DNA of 40,028 bases, taken from NCBI GenBank assembly GCA_023383055.1, contig JAHDYP010000049.1, positions 1 through 40,028 on the forward strand. The letters are read 5' to 3'. Under the pieces are notes generated by a model. The model ran no database searches, was not told the DNA's origin, and saw only the letters and a list, made by a program, of their open reading frames with translations. The DNA comes from Verrucomicrobiota bacterium. GTDB taxonomy: Bacteria > Verrucomicrobiota > Verrucomicrobiia > Limisphaerales > JAHDYP01. A program made the translations under genes and the position numbers. Of the stretch, positions 1 to 6,920 are shown one piece after another (within the stretch, counting starts at the first letter, position 1; each line of letters begins with the position of its first letter).

Positions 1-956
1 GTGAAGTAGTAGATGGCGCCCGGCGGGGCGATGACATTGTCGACGCCGCCCGCGCCGAAGGCCTCGACGGTCGTCGGTTCCTTGAGGTCCAGCGCCCAGC
101 AGGCGGGATCGAAGTTGTGACAGAAGAAATCACCGATCGGGGCGGTGCCGAAATCGAAGTAATCGCGCCAGGTCACCGGGGTGTAAGCGGAACTGTACGG
201 CCGGTTGGAGCGCGGTCCGAGCCAGAGGTCCCAGTTCACGCCGTTGGGCATCGGCTCTTCGGGCGGGTTCCCGGAGATGAACTGTTTGTTCCAACGCGAG
301 GCGCCGGTCCAGGCATGGACTTCGCGGACATCGCCGATGGCGCCGTCCCAGATCCATTCGCAGGTCTGGCGGATGCCTTCGCCGGAGTGGCCCTGGTTAC
401 CGAGTTGGGTGGCGACGCCCATTTCCTTGGCCACCTTCATGACGAGGCGCGATTCCCACATGTTGTGGGTGAGTGGTTTTTCGCAGTAGGCATGCTTGCC
501 CTGGCGCATGGCGGTGACACAGACATAGGCGTGGGCGTGGTCGGGGGTCGCGCAAAGGATGGCGTCGATGGCCTTCTCCTTATCGAGCATCACGCGGAAG
601 TCCTCGTATTCGGCGACTTTGAAGTTGGGGGTCTTGGCGCTGTAATGCTTTTCGATCTCGGCCTTGACCGGTTTGCGGCCGCCCATACCCCGGTAATAGA
701 AGTTCTCGAGGCTGAACGATTCCTGGGGATCGGCGACGGCGACGATCTGGACGTCATCGAGCTGGAACAGGGCGCGGGCGTTGGTGCGGCCCTGGCCGCC
801 GCAGCCGATGAGGGCGACATTCACTTTGCCGCTGGGCGCGACGGTTCTGGCGGCACCGAGGACGTGACTGGGGAGGACGCTGATGGCGGCGACCGCGCCG
901 GAGGTGGTGGTGAGGAAGCGCCGACGGCTCAAGGGACGGGAAGTGGCTGGAGACAT
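1..956 (-). CDS. Gfo/Idh/MocA family oxidoreductase, Tat-exported (3' end cut by window)
   Basis: The first 318 residues of an NAD(P)-dependent oxidoreductase are visible; the rest lies beyond base 1. The protein starts MSPATSRPLSRRRFLTTTSG, a twin-arginine signal (RRRFL followed by a hydrophobic stretch ending near VLGAA), so export in folded form is likely. The Rossmann motif VALIGCGGQGRTN follows at about residues 47-59, and CEKPLTH supplies the EKP motif typical of the family. GNQGHSGEGIRQ and the tryptophan-rich region after it match the branch that is greatly expanded in Verrucomicrobiota and Planctomycetota. Substrate is unknown; members usually act on sugars or inositols. The start is set by the Tat motif. 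It is divergent from the PEP-CTERM gene downstream. Family assignment is firm, specific function open. Confidence 0.9.
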   Translation of the reverse strand, partial: MSPATSRPLSRRRFLTTTSGAVAAISVLPSHVLGAARTVAPSGKVNVALIGCGGQGRTNARALFQLDDVQIVAVADPQESFSLENFYYRGMGGRKPVKAEIEKHYSAKTPNFKVAEYEDFRVMLDKEKAIDAILCATPDHAHAYVCVTAMRQGKHAYCEKPLTHNMWESRLVMKVAKEMGVATQLGNQGHSGEGIRQTCEWIWDGAIGDVREVHAWTGASRWNKQFISGNPPEEPMPNGVNWDLWLGPRSNRPYSSAYTPVTWRDYFDFGTAPIGDFFCHNFDPACWALDLKEPTTVEAFGAGGVDNVIAPPGAIYYF

Positions 957-1068
957 ATACACAATGGGGGTTGAGGTTTGATGGCTCGGAACATACACGG
1001 TGTGGGCCGCTCAACTCAAGCATGGAGAATCGCCTTGAACAATGCGGCGGGCGCATGCACAAAGGCGG

Positions 1069-1893
1069 ATGTTTCTTATGATGACGATGAATCCCGAGAG
1101 CAAGTGGGCGGCTTCGCCCGTGAAAGCGACACGCGGCGGTGGGGTGCCGGAACGATGGAACCGGCTCAGGCTGCCGCTGTTGGCTTTGTGCTTTGGTGTG
1201 GCCGCGGTCCGGGCCGCCGACATCCCGGTGCCCAACGGTTCGTTTGAATCGCCCGCGGTGACGCCGCCATTCCCGGTGGTCCTGGAGATTGATTCCTGGC
1301 AGAAGACGCCGCAACCGGCGTGGTTCGATCCCCAGGCGTTCGGGGGGGTCACGTGGGCGCAGACCATGGGGGCGTTTCCGAACCCGGCGGAGGGAAGCCC
1401 GGACCGCATTGCCAACATGGACGGCGCCCAGGCAGCGTATATGTTTGCCCTGCCGGAAGTGGGGCTCTTTCAGGAGCTGAGCGCAACTTACGAGGTAGGC
1501 CTGAGCTACACGCTCACGGTGGGCATGGTGTCGTCGGCGTCGCAGGTGGTTCCGGAAGGGAGCCTCTTCGAACTGAGCTTGTATTACCTGGATGGCGCAA
1601 GCTCGCCGGTGACGGTTGCCAGCACCCCGATCAGTTACAGCAGCGCGAGTTTTCCGAGTCTGACCGAGTTTGTGGATTTCTCGGTGAACCTCGGAGAGGT
1701 GGAAACGGGCGATGCCTGGGCCGGACAGAACATCGGTGTCCGGCTGCTCTCCACCTTCGGCGAAGGCGGCATTTGGGATTTGGATAACGTCCGGCTGCAG
1801 GCGATTCCGGAGCCGGCAACGACGGGTTTGCTGGCGATCGGTTTGGGTTTTCTGAGCCTGATGCGATACCGCGCGCGGCGACGCCATTCATGA
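1069..1893 (+). CDS. PEP-CTERM sorting-domain protein
   Basis: An exported protein of about 274 residues. A basic N-terminus and hydrophobic segment (LPLLALCFGVAAVRAA) form the signal peptide. The mature part begins with a PNGSFESP motif, contains SWQKTPQPAWF, and ends with DLDNVRLQAIP, the pattern of a beta-sandwich, carbohydrate-binding-like module. The C-terminus has PEPATTGLL, a hydrophobic helix and an RYRARRR tail: the tripartite PEP-CTERM signal read by exosortase and linked to surface or extracellular-matrix proteins. The start is uncertain; ATG codons occur at 1042, 1069, 1078, 1081 and 1087. I prefer 1069 because AAAGG lies just upstream, with 1078 a close alternative. A paralogue without PEP-CTERM follows at once. 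Confidence 0.85.
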   Translation: MFLMMTMNPESKWAASPVKATRGGGVPERWNRLRLPLLALCFGVAAVRAADIPVPNGSFESPAVTPPFPVVLEIDSWQKTPQPAWFDPQAFGGVTWAQTMGAFPNPAEGSPDRIANMDGAQAAYMFALPEVGLFQELSATYEVGLSYTLTVGMVSSASQVVPEGSLFELSLYYLDGASSPVTVASTPISYSSASFPSLTEFVDFSVNLGEVETGDAWAGQNIGVRLLSTFGEGGIWDLDNVRLQAIPEPATTGLLAIGLGFLSLMRYRARRRHS

Positions 1894-1925
1894 TGCTGCC
1901 GCTTTGGAATCGTCGTCATCAGCGA

Positions 1926-1938
1926 CATGCGGGCTAGC
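1926..1938 (+). repeat. right end only of the 70-bp inverted-repeat element
   Basis: CATGCGGGCTAGC is identical over 12 bases to the right terminus of the element copy at 11832-11912. No matching left end is found in the preceding 70 bases, so this is a half copy. It supplies the ATG at 1927 that would start the next gene. Confidence 0.45.
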
Positions 1939-2916
1939 ATAAAAACCGCGGCCCGTGAAAAACCCGGGCTGGAGCGCACCCCCGTCGGCGGGCAAACTGG
2001 CCGCGGGGTGTGGCGGTGCGGGTTGGCCTGGGTTGTTTGGCTGTGGGCGGGAGGGTTGTCCGGATTAGGGGTTGGCGCCGGGGAGCTCACGGTGCCGAAC
2101 GCGTCGTTCGAGACGCCGGCCACGACTTTTGTCAGCACCCTGATCGACGACTGGCAGAAGACGCCGAAACCGGAGTGGTATAGCGAAGGGGGCGGGTTCA
2201 TGTGGGATCAGTTGACTGGCCTGTTTTTGAATCCGGAGCCGACGAGTCCGAACCACATCGACAACTGCGACGGCAATCAGGCGCTCTGGCTCTTTGCGGT
2301 TCCCGAGGTTGGTTTATTCCAGGAATTGGGCGGCGGTCAGGTTCCTTCTCCGCCGGAGACGGTTTACGAGGTGGGCAGCTCGTATCGGTTGACGGTGGCC
2401 GTGATGGGCGGCGGCGGCAGCATGCTCGAAGGAGTGACGCTCGAGTTGGCGTTTTACTACCGGGATGACGCCAGCAACCAGGTGACGGTGGCCGCGACCA
2501 CGATCACGAATACCCCCGCGGTTTTCAGCAATCTCAAGCACTTCATCGATTTCGAAGTGAAGGTCCCGACGGTGGAGGCGGGCGACGCCTGGGCGGGCCG
2601 TCCCATCGGCTTGCGCTTGTTGTCGACCGTGGACACCGCCAGACAGGGCGGCTATTGGGATCTGGATCAGGTGCGCTTGCGGAGCATCGCGCCGCCGGCG
2701 TTCGTGGACGTGGAAGTGATCGACGGTGAGGTCCGGCTGAGTTTGGCAGGCGAGCCGGGCGACAAGTTCGAATTGCTGACGAGCGCCGATCCCGCGGTGC
2801 CAGTCGCCTATTGGGAACACTTGACGACCTTGACCAACCTGTCGGGGCGGGTGACTTATGCCGAGCCGGCGACCAGCGCCGGCCACCGTTTCTACCGGGC
2901 GCGGTCGACGGAATAA
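1927..2916 (+). CDS. exported beta-sandwich protein, paralogue of the preceding PEP-CTERM gene
   Basis: Up to 329 residues. Residues about 55-255 align by eye with the gene before it: TVPNASFETP versus PVPNGSFESP, DDWQKTPKPEWY versus DSWQKTPQPAWF, PEVGLFQEL identical, and DLDQVRL versus DLDNVRL. The last 75 residues differ: in place of PEP-CTERM there is a small domain ending HRFYRARSTE, with W plus FYR near the end, as also seen at the end of the FG-GAP protein near 34.9 kb. A hydrophobic segment (LAWVVWLWAGGLSGLG) is the likely signal peptide. The ATG at 1927 lies inside a repeat fragment; a GTG at 2008 just before the signal peptide is a credible alternative. It lies 12 bases before the pseudopilin gene and is probably co-transcribed with it. 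Function unknown. Confidence 0.75.
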   Translation: MRASIKTAAREKPGLERTPVGGQTGRGVWRCGLAWVVWLWAGGLSGLGVGAGELTVPNASFETPATTFVSTLIDDWQKTPKPEWYSEGGGFMWDQLTGLFLNPEPTSPNHIDNCDGNQALWLFAVPEVGLFQELGGGQVPSPPETVYEVGSSYRLTVAVMGGGGSMLEGVTLELAFYYRDDASNQVTVAATTITNTPAVFSNLKHFIDFEVKVPTVEAGDAWAGRPIGLRLLSTVDTARQGGYWDLDQVRLRSIAPPAFVDVEVIDGEVRLSLAGEPGDKFELLTSADPAVPVAYWEHLTTLTNLSGRVTYAEPATSAGHRFYRARSTE

Positions 2917-2928
2917 CTGCCCGCCGCC

Positions 2929-3714
2929 ATGGCCCGATCCCCATCAGCGGTTCGTGGATTCACCCTGATCGAATTGTTGGTGGTGATCGCGATCATCGGC
3001 GTGCTGGTGGCCTTGTTGCTTCCGGCGTTGTCGGCGGCGAAACAAATGGGACACAAGGCCGCGTGTCTTTCGAATCTCCGGCAACTGGGATTCGCCATTC
3101 ACAGCTATTCGCAGGATTACTCAGGACAGATTCCCTACGGCCCGAAGGCGCCGCCGTTCACCAGCCCGGCGAGTTTCTATCCGTCTACCGGCGCACCCAC
3201 CAGCCTGTTGTCGCTGCAGACCGGCGCACCGGTGGGTTTGGGTTTGCTGCTGAAACAGCATTTGGCCGACACGCCGAAAGTGCTCTTCTGTCCCGGCAGC
3301 GATCAACCGATGGACGCGGACGCGGAACTGGCGAAGGTGGGGCAATACCAGGCCCAGGGGAGCTACTACTACCGGCACGGTGGCAACACGCAGTTGTTCG
3401 ATCATCCCACCAACCCGAGCGGGCCGCCCCAACTCCAGCTTATCAACCTGGGCGACAACCGTGAGGGACAGCCGATCCGGGCACTGGCGATGGACTCGCA
3501 GTTCCTGAGTCCGCCCGACCTGGCGTCGTTCAACGTCAAGTCCCGCACCCATCACCAGCGGAAATTTGTGAACGTCCTGTTCGCGGATGGGAGTGCGGGG
3601 TCACGCCGGAATGGCGACGGCCGGTTCACGGTGGATCTCCGCGACTACGGCGATATTCGCGATGCGTTCAACCGGATACTGCGGGTGCTTGAGCAGGCCG
3701 ACTCCGCTTACTGA
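2929..3714 (+). CDS. type II secretion/pilin-like pseudopilin (prepilin N-terminal methylation domain)
   Basis: 261 residues. After a short basic leader comes [20 protein letters not shown]: a prepilin peptidase site between G and F, Glu at position 5 of the mature protein and a hydrophobic helix. This is the hallmark of PulG-like pseudopilins, assembled in the inner membrane after cleavage by PilD. The [19 protein letters not shown] segment continues the helix. The C-terminal part carries NVLFADGSA, the H-X-DG type signature of the large family expanded in PVC bacteria. No T2SS genes are nearby, so whether it joins a secretion filament is unknown. It follows the two tandem envelope proteins with a 12-base gap, suggesting one transcript. 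Confidence 0.88.
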   Translation: MARSPSAVRGFTLIELLVVIAIIGVLVALLLPALSAAKQMGHKAACLSNLRQLGFAIHSYSQDYSGQIPYGPKAPPFTSPASFYPSTGAPTSLLSLQTGAPVGLGLLLKQHLADTPKVLFCPGSDQPMDADAELAKVGQYQAQGSYYYRHGGNTQLFDHPTNPSGPPQLQLINLGDNREGQPIRALAMDSQFLSPPDLASFNVKSRTHHQRKFVNVLFADGSAGSRRNGDGRFTVDLRDYGDIRDAFNRILRVLEQADSAY

Positions 3715-3719
3715 GAGGA

Positions 3720-3998
3720 TTACTTGCCCTGGCGGACCTGTTCCTTCTTCTCTTCGAGTTCGACCCGGAGCGACTTGCGATCGGAGCTGAGTTGCTGATC
3801 GAGTTGTTGGAGGGCTTCGAGATCTCCCTTGGCCGAGGCTTTGGCCATTTCCGCTTTGAGGAAGATTTCCCGTTCGGCGATCCTGGCCTGGTATTTGGAG
3901 TCGAGTTCGGCGAGCGCTTCCTTTTTGGCTTTTGAAAGCTGGGTGGCAGGAGCGGTGCGGTTGAGGCGCTCCATGGCGAGTTCGTAGGCGGTTTTCAT
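3720..3998 (-). CDS. small coiled-coil protein of unknown function
   Basis: 92 residues, strongly charged, with no signal peptide. The sequence is heptad-like from about residue 20 to the end (AKKEALAELDSKYQARIAER, then LQQLDQQLSSDRKSLRVELE), so it should form one long helix or coiled coil. The ATG overlaps the stop codon of the upstream TPR gene in an ATGA arrangement (3995-3998), which points to translational coupling and joint function. I do not recognise a named family. Its end is only 5 bases from the end of the convergent pseudopilin gene. Confidence 0.7.
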   Translation of the reverse strand: MKTAYELAMERLNRTAPATQLSKAKKEALAELDSKYQARIAEREIFLKAEMAKASAKGDLEALQQLDQQLSSDRKSLRVELEEKKEQVRQGK

Positions 3999-4447
3999 TG
4001 GTTTTTCTTCCAGGGCATATTGGGCAGCTTGGGGGGCGAAGCAATGACTTTGGGCGAAGACTGATTGAGGCGCAGTTCAGGGTCGGCGTCCGGGTCGGCG
4101 GTCGGCGGGGTCAGGTTGCCTTTCCAGGAGGCCATGCGGGCCCGGGCGCCGTGATGTTCGGCGGCGCCGATGTTGCCGGCTTTGAGATAAAAGAGGGAGA
4201 GGTTGGTATGGACCAGCGGTTCGTCGGGACGTAGGCGCTCGGCCTTGTGGCCTTCGCGGATGGCGGTGACGTAATCGCCCATCCGGCAATAGACCATCCC
4301 GAGGGCCAGTTGAGCGTCAAAATACGCGGCATCCCGCGCAAGGATCTCGTTGAGTCCACTCAAGGCGCGGGGGAGGTCGCCGGTGCTGAGGGCGAACATG
4401 GCTTCATCGTATTGTTGCTCGAAAGCGGGCATAAATGCCTTTGACAT
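3995..4447 (-). CDS. tetratricopeptide-repeat protein
   Basis: About 150 residues from the ATG at 4447 (MSKAFMPAFEQQYDEAMFAL). The repeats are clear: FALSTGDLPRALSGLNEILA, then DAQLALGMVYCRMGDYVTAI and HTNLSLFYLKAGNIGAAEHH, each with the small and large residues of a TPR helix pair. The tail is proline- and lysine-rich and probably disordered. An ATG at 4432 has a better spaced AAAGG and may be the true start. The gene is divergent from the HAD gene (58-base gap) and coupled by ATGA to the coiled-coil gene behind it. The pair is likely a protein-protein scaffold; the partner is unknown. Confidence 0.75.
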   Translation of the reverse strand: MSKAFMPAFEQQYDEAMFALSTGDLPRALSGLNEILARDAAYFDAQLALGMVYCRMGDYVTAIREGHKAERLRPDEPLVHTNLSLFYLKAGNIGAAEHHGARARMASWKGNLTPPTADPDADPELRLNQSSPKVIASPPKLPNMPWKKNQ

Positions 4448-4505
4448 TTGACGGTAGGGCAGGAAGGTAAGGCGCGCAAGGCGGGAGCTCTCCACGCCAG
4501 CATCC

Positions 4506-5303
4506 ATGAGTATGGCTTTGCCCATCCAGCTGATTTCGACCGATTTCGACGGCACGCTCTTTGCCGAGTTCGAGCGCCCACCGGTGCCGGTGGGGTTGCA
4601 GCAGTTGCTGGCCGCCCTGCAGGCCCAGGGAGCGCGCTGGGTCATCAACACCGGCCGGGACATGTCCAACCTGATGGAGTCCCTGGTCCGCGCCCGGCTC
4701 AGTGTATGGCCGGATTACCTGGTGTTGGTCGAGCGCGAGATCCACGTCCGGGAGGGGGCGCATTATGTGCCACTGACCGAATGGAACCGCCGCTGCACGC
4801 TGGCGCACGCCGAATTGTTCGGCCGGGTGCGACCGGACATTGCGAGGCTGGCTGCGTGGATCAACCAGCGGTTCGAGGCCACGGTGTATGAGGATGCTTT
4901 CTCGCCGTTCTGTCTGATCGCGGGAGACAATGGTGACGCGGATCAGATTGTGGCGTACCTGGAGGAGTACTGCCGCACCATCCCGGAATTGACCGTCGTG
5001 CGGAACGACGTCTACGCGCGATTCAGTCACGTCGGCTTTAGCAAGGGAACCGCCCTTTCCGAGCTCGCGCGGCGGCTGGAGGTTCCGGCGGAGCGGGTGC
5101 TGGCGGCCGGCGATCACTGGAACGACCTGCCGATGCTACAGCGCGAACGAGCCGGTTATCTGGTGGCTCCGGCCAACGCGATCCCCGCGGTCAAGGAGTT
5201 GGTGCGTCGCCAGGGTGGCTTTGTCAGCGACGAGATCTGCGGCAGCGGGGTCCTGGCCGGCATCGAGCATCATCTTCAGGCCGGTTCGGCCAGGAGATCG
5301 TAA
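4506..5303 (+). CDS. HAD-IIB family hydrolase (Cof-like or sugar-phosphatase-like)
   Basis: 265 residues. All four HAD motifs are visible: ISTDFDGTLF (motif I; nucleophile Asp13 and acid/base Asp15), INTGRD (motif II), the lysine in GFSKGTAL (motif III) and AAGDHWNDLPM (motif IV). The insert between motifs II and III marks the type IIB cap. Members are cytoplasmic Mg-dependent phosphatases acting on sugar phosphates or cofactors; the substrate cannot be read from the sequence. Loss of cap residues is not apparent. The gene converges on rimO and the two coding ends overlap by 28 bases. Confidence 0.88.
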   Translation: MSMALPIQLISTDFDGTLFAEFERPPVPVGLQQLLAALQAQGARWVINTGRDMSNLMESLVRARLSVWPDYLVLVEREIHVREGAHYVPLTEWNRRCTLAHAELFGRVRPDIARLAAWINQRFEATVYEDAFSPFCLIAGDNGDADQIVAYLEEYCRTIPELTVVRNDVYARFSHVGFSKGTALSELARRLEVPAERVLAAGDHWNDLPMLQRERAGYLVAPANAIPAVKELVRRQGGFVSDEICGSGVLAGIEHHLQAGSARRS

Positions 5304-6832
5304 TCGGTGTGACCGACGATCCGCACCCGGGCGAACTCGCCGGCGGGGAGGACACCTCGGACATAAACCCGCCCATCGATGTCGGGGGCATCCGCTTCGC
5401 CGCGGGCCATCGCGTATTTGCCGCGCAGGTGGAGCGGGCCCGCTGTCTCGGCGCGGATGAGCCCGTGTTCCCAGGATTGGATGGCGTCGCGAGGAAGGTC
5501 TCGGGTTTGAACCGGTTTTTCGATCAGGACCTTGAGGGTCCGGCCGAGTTGGGCGGCGGCGATGGCTCGGGCCACCTCGCGTTGGGTTTCCATGGCCAGC
5601 GCCCGGCGTTTCTGTTTGATCCGTTGAGAGAGCTGACCGGCCATCCGCGCGGCGCGGGTGTCGGTTTCGCGCGAGTAGGTGAACACCCCGAGCCGCTCGA
5701 AGCGGGTGGTCCTGATGAACTGGAGGAGGCTTTCGAAGCAGGCGGCGGACTCGCCGGGAAACCCCACGATGAAGGTGGTCCGGAGGGAAATGCCCGGTAG
5801 GCCGGCGCGGATGCGGGCGATCAGGTCCTCGATATACGCGCGACTGGTTTCACGCCGCATGCGTTCGAGCATGAGATCATGGATATGCTGGAGTGGCATG
5901 TCCACGTAGCGAGCGACCTTGGGACATTCCGTAATCGTCCGGATCAATTCGTCCGTCCAATGAGCCGGATGCGTGTAAAGCAGTCGGATCCAAAAATTGC
6001 CCGCGATCCCGTTCAGCGCCCGCAGCAGGTGACACAAAGTCGGCGTATCCGCCGGCAGGGCGCGCGTGGCGGCCTGAAATCGGCCGGGATCCGCCACCGA
6101 ACCCGAGCGGCGTGGCCGGAGATCCAGTCCGTAGTACGTCGAGTCCTGGGAAATGAGGTTCAACTCGCGAACGCCATCGGCCACCAGCCGCCGGGCATCT
6201 TCCACCAGATCCGCCAGCGGACGGCTGCGATGGCTGCCGCGCATGCGGGGGATGATGCAGAAACTGCACGGATGGTTGCAGCCCTCCGCGATCTTCAGAT
6301 AGGCGAAATGGCGCGGAGTCAGCCGGAAACGCGGCGTGGCGTAATCCGGAATGTAGCGGGGCCGGCGGGTCACCGCGGTGACGGGTGGGGGCACCGGGGC
6401 TGGGGCTGCCCCGCGGGGGGGAGCGGCTGACGTTGGCGCGCGCTGCTTGCGGGCGCGCCGTGCGAGTGCCTGCTCGACCAGCTCCGGCATGCGGTTCACC
6501 TGGTCAATGCCGACGAAGGCGTCCACTTCGGGCAAAAGCCGGGGAAGCTCGTCGGGGAACCGCTGGGTCAGGCAACCGGCCACGACCAGGGCCTGGCCGC
6601 GGTGGTGAGCGTCGCGAACCTCGGCGGATTCGAGGACGGCGGCGATGCTTTCCTGTTTGGCGGCGTCGATGAACGAGCAGGTATTGACGACGAGGACCTG
6701 GGCCTGGGCGGGGTCGTTGACCACCTGGAAACCGCGTTCGAGCAAGCTGCCCAACATGATCTCGCTGTCCACGAGATTCTTGGCGCAACCCAGCGAAACC
6801 AGCCCGACGCGAACCGGCTCCGGTTTATTCAT
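5276..6832 (-). CDS. rimO: ribosomal protein S12 methylthiotransferase RimO
   Basis: 518 residues from the ATG at 6832. Radical-SAM enzyme that adds a methylthio group to an aspartate of ribosomal protein S12. The N-terminal methylthiotransferase domain has VGLVSLGCAKNLVDSE and the auxiliary cluster cysteines C16, C52 (NTCSF) and C87 (AGCLT). The radical-SAM cluster is EGCNHPCSFC (C185, C189, C192), and a TRAM domain closes the C-terminus (RVYVRG...). The conserved CAKNLVDSE distinguishes RimO from MiaB. Unusual points: a roughly 35-residue proline/alanine-rich linker (about 130-160) and a basic insert after QDSTYYGLDL; otherwise the length would be near the usual 440. Longer starts exist upstream but would run into the repeat at 6848-6920. 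Confidence 0.95.
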   Translation of the reverse strand: MNKPEPVRVGLVSLGCAKNLVDSEIMLGSLLERGFQVVNDPAQAQVLVVNTCSFIDAAKQESIAAVLESAEVRDAHHRGQALVVAGCLTQRFPDELPRLLPEVDAFVGIDQVNRMPELVEQALARRARKQRAPTSAAPPRGAAPAPVPPPVTAVTRRPRYIPDYATPRFRLTPRHFAYLKIAEGCNHPCSFCIIPRMRGSHRSRPLADLVEDARRLVADGVRELNLISQDSTYYGLDLRPRRSGSVADPGRFQAATRALPADTPTLCHLLRALNGIAGNFWIRLLYTHPAHWTDELIRTITECPKVARYVDMPLQHIHDLMLERMRRETSRAYIEDLIARIRAGLPGISLRTTFIVGFPGESAACFESLLQFIRTTRFERLGVFTYSRETDTRAARMAGQLSQRIKQKRRALAMETQREVARAIAAAQLGRTLKVLIEKPVQTRDLPRDAIQSWEHGLIRAETAGPLHLRGKYAMARGEADAPDIDGRVYVRGVLPAGEFARVRIVGHTDYDLLAEPA

Positions 6833-6847
6833 TGGTCGGGAGCGTTG

Positions 6848-6920
6848 GCCCGCACATTCCATGGGTTTTCGCGGAAAGCGCGGCAATGGAAGTGGCGGTG
6901 CAAGGGCGGTGCGGGCTAGC
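6848..6920 (+). repeat. 70-bp element with terminal inverted repeats, copy 1
   Basis: The left end GCCCGCAC (6848-6855) is the exact reverse complement of GTGCGGGC (6909-6916). The stretch from CATGG (6860) to GCTAG (6919) is 60 bases, exactly the same span as in the copy at 11852-11911. Ends are well conserved and the middle diverged. The right end GGGCTAGC contains the TAG stop codon (read on the minus strand) of the GreA-like gene. MITE- or REPIN-like; no known name assigned. Confidence 0.6.

Noticed and set aside
117..974. Long plus-strand frame opposite the oxidoreductase
   Set aside because: It is the antisense of a clear Tat-exported Gfo/Idh/MocA gene; its sequence is low-complexity Gly/Asp/Val, as expected of a GC-rich shadow.
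754..1887. 377-residue minus-strand frame
   Set aside because: It runs antisense through the PEP-CTERM gene and overlaps the oxidoreductase start; the composition is Arg/Pro/His-rich without motifs.
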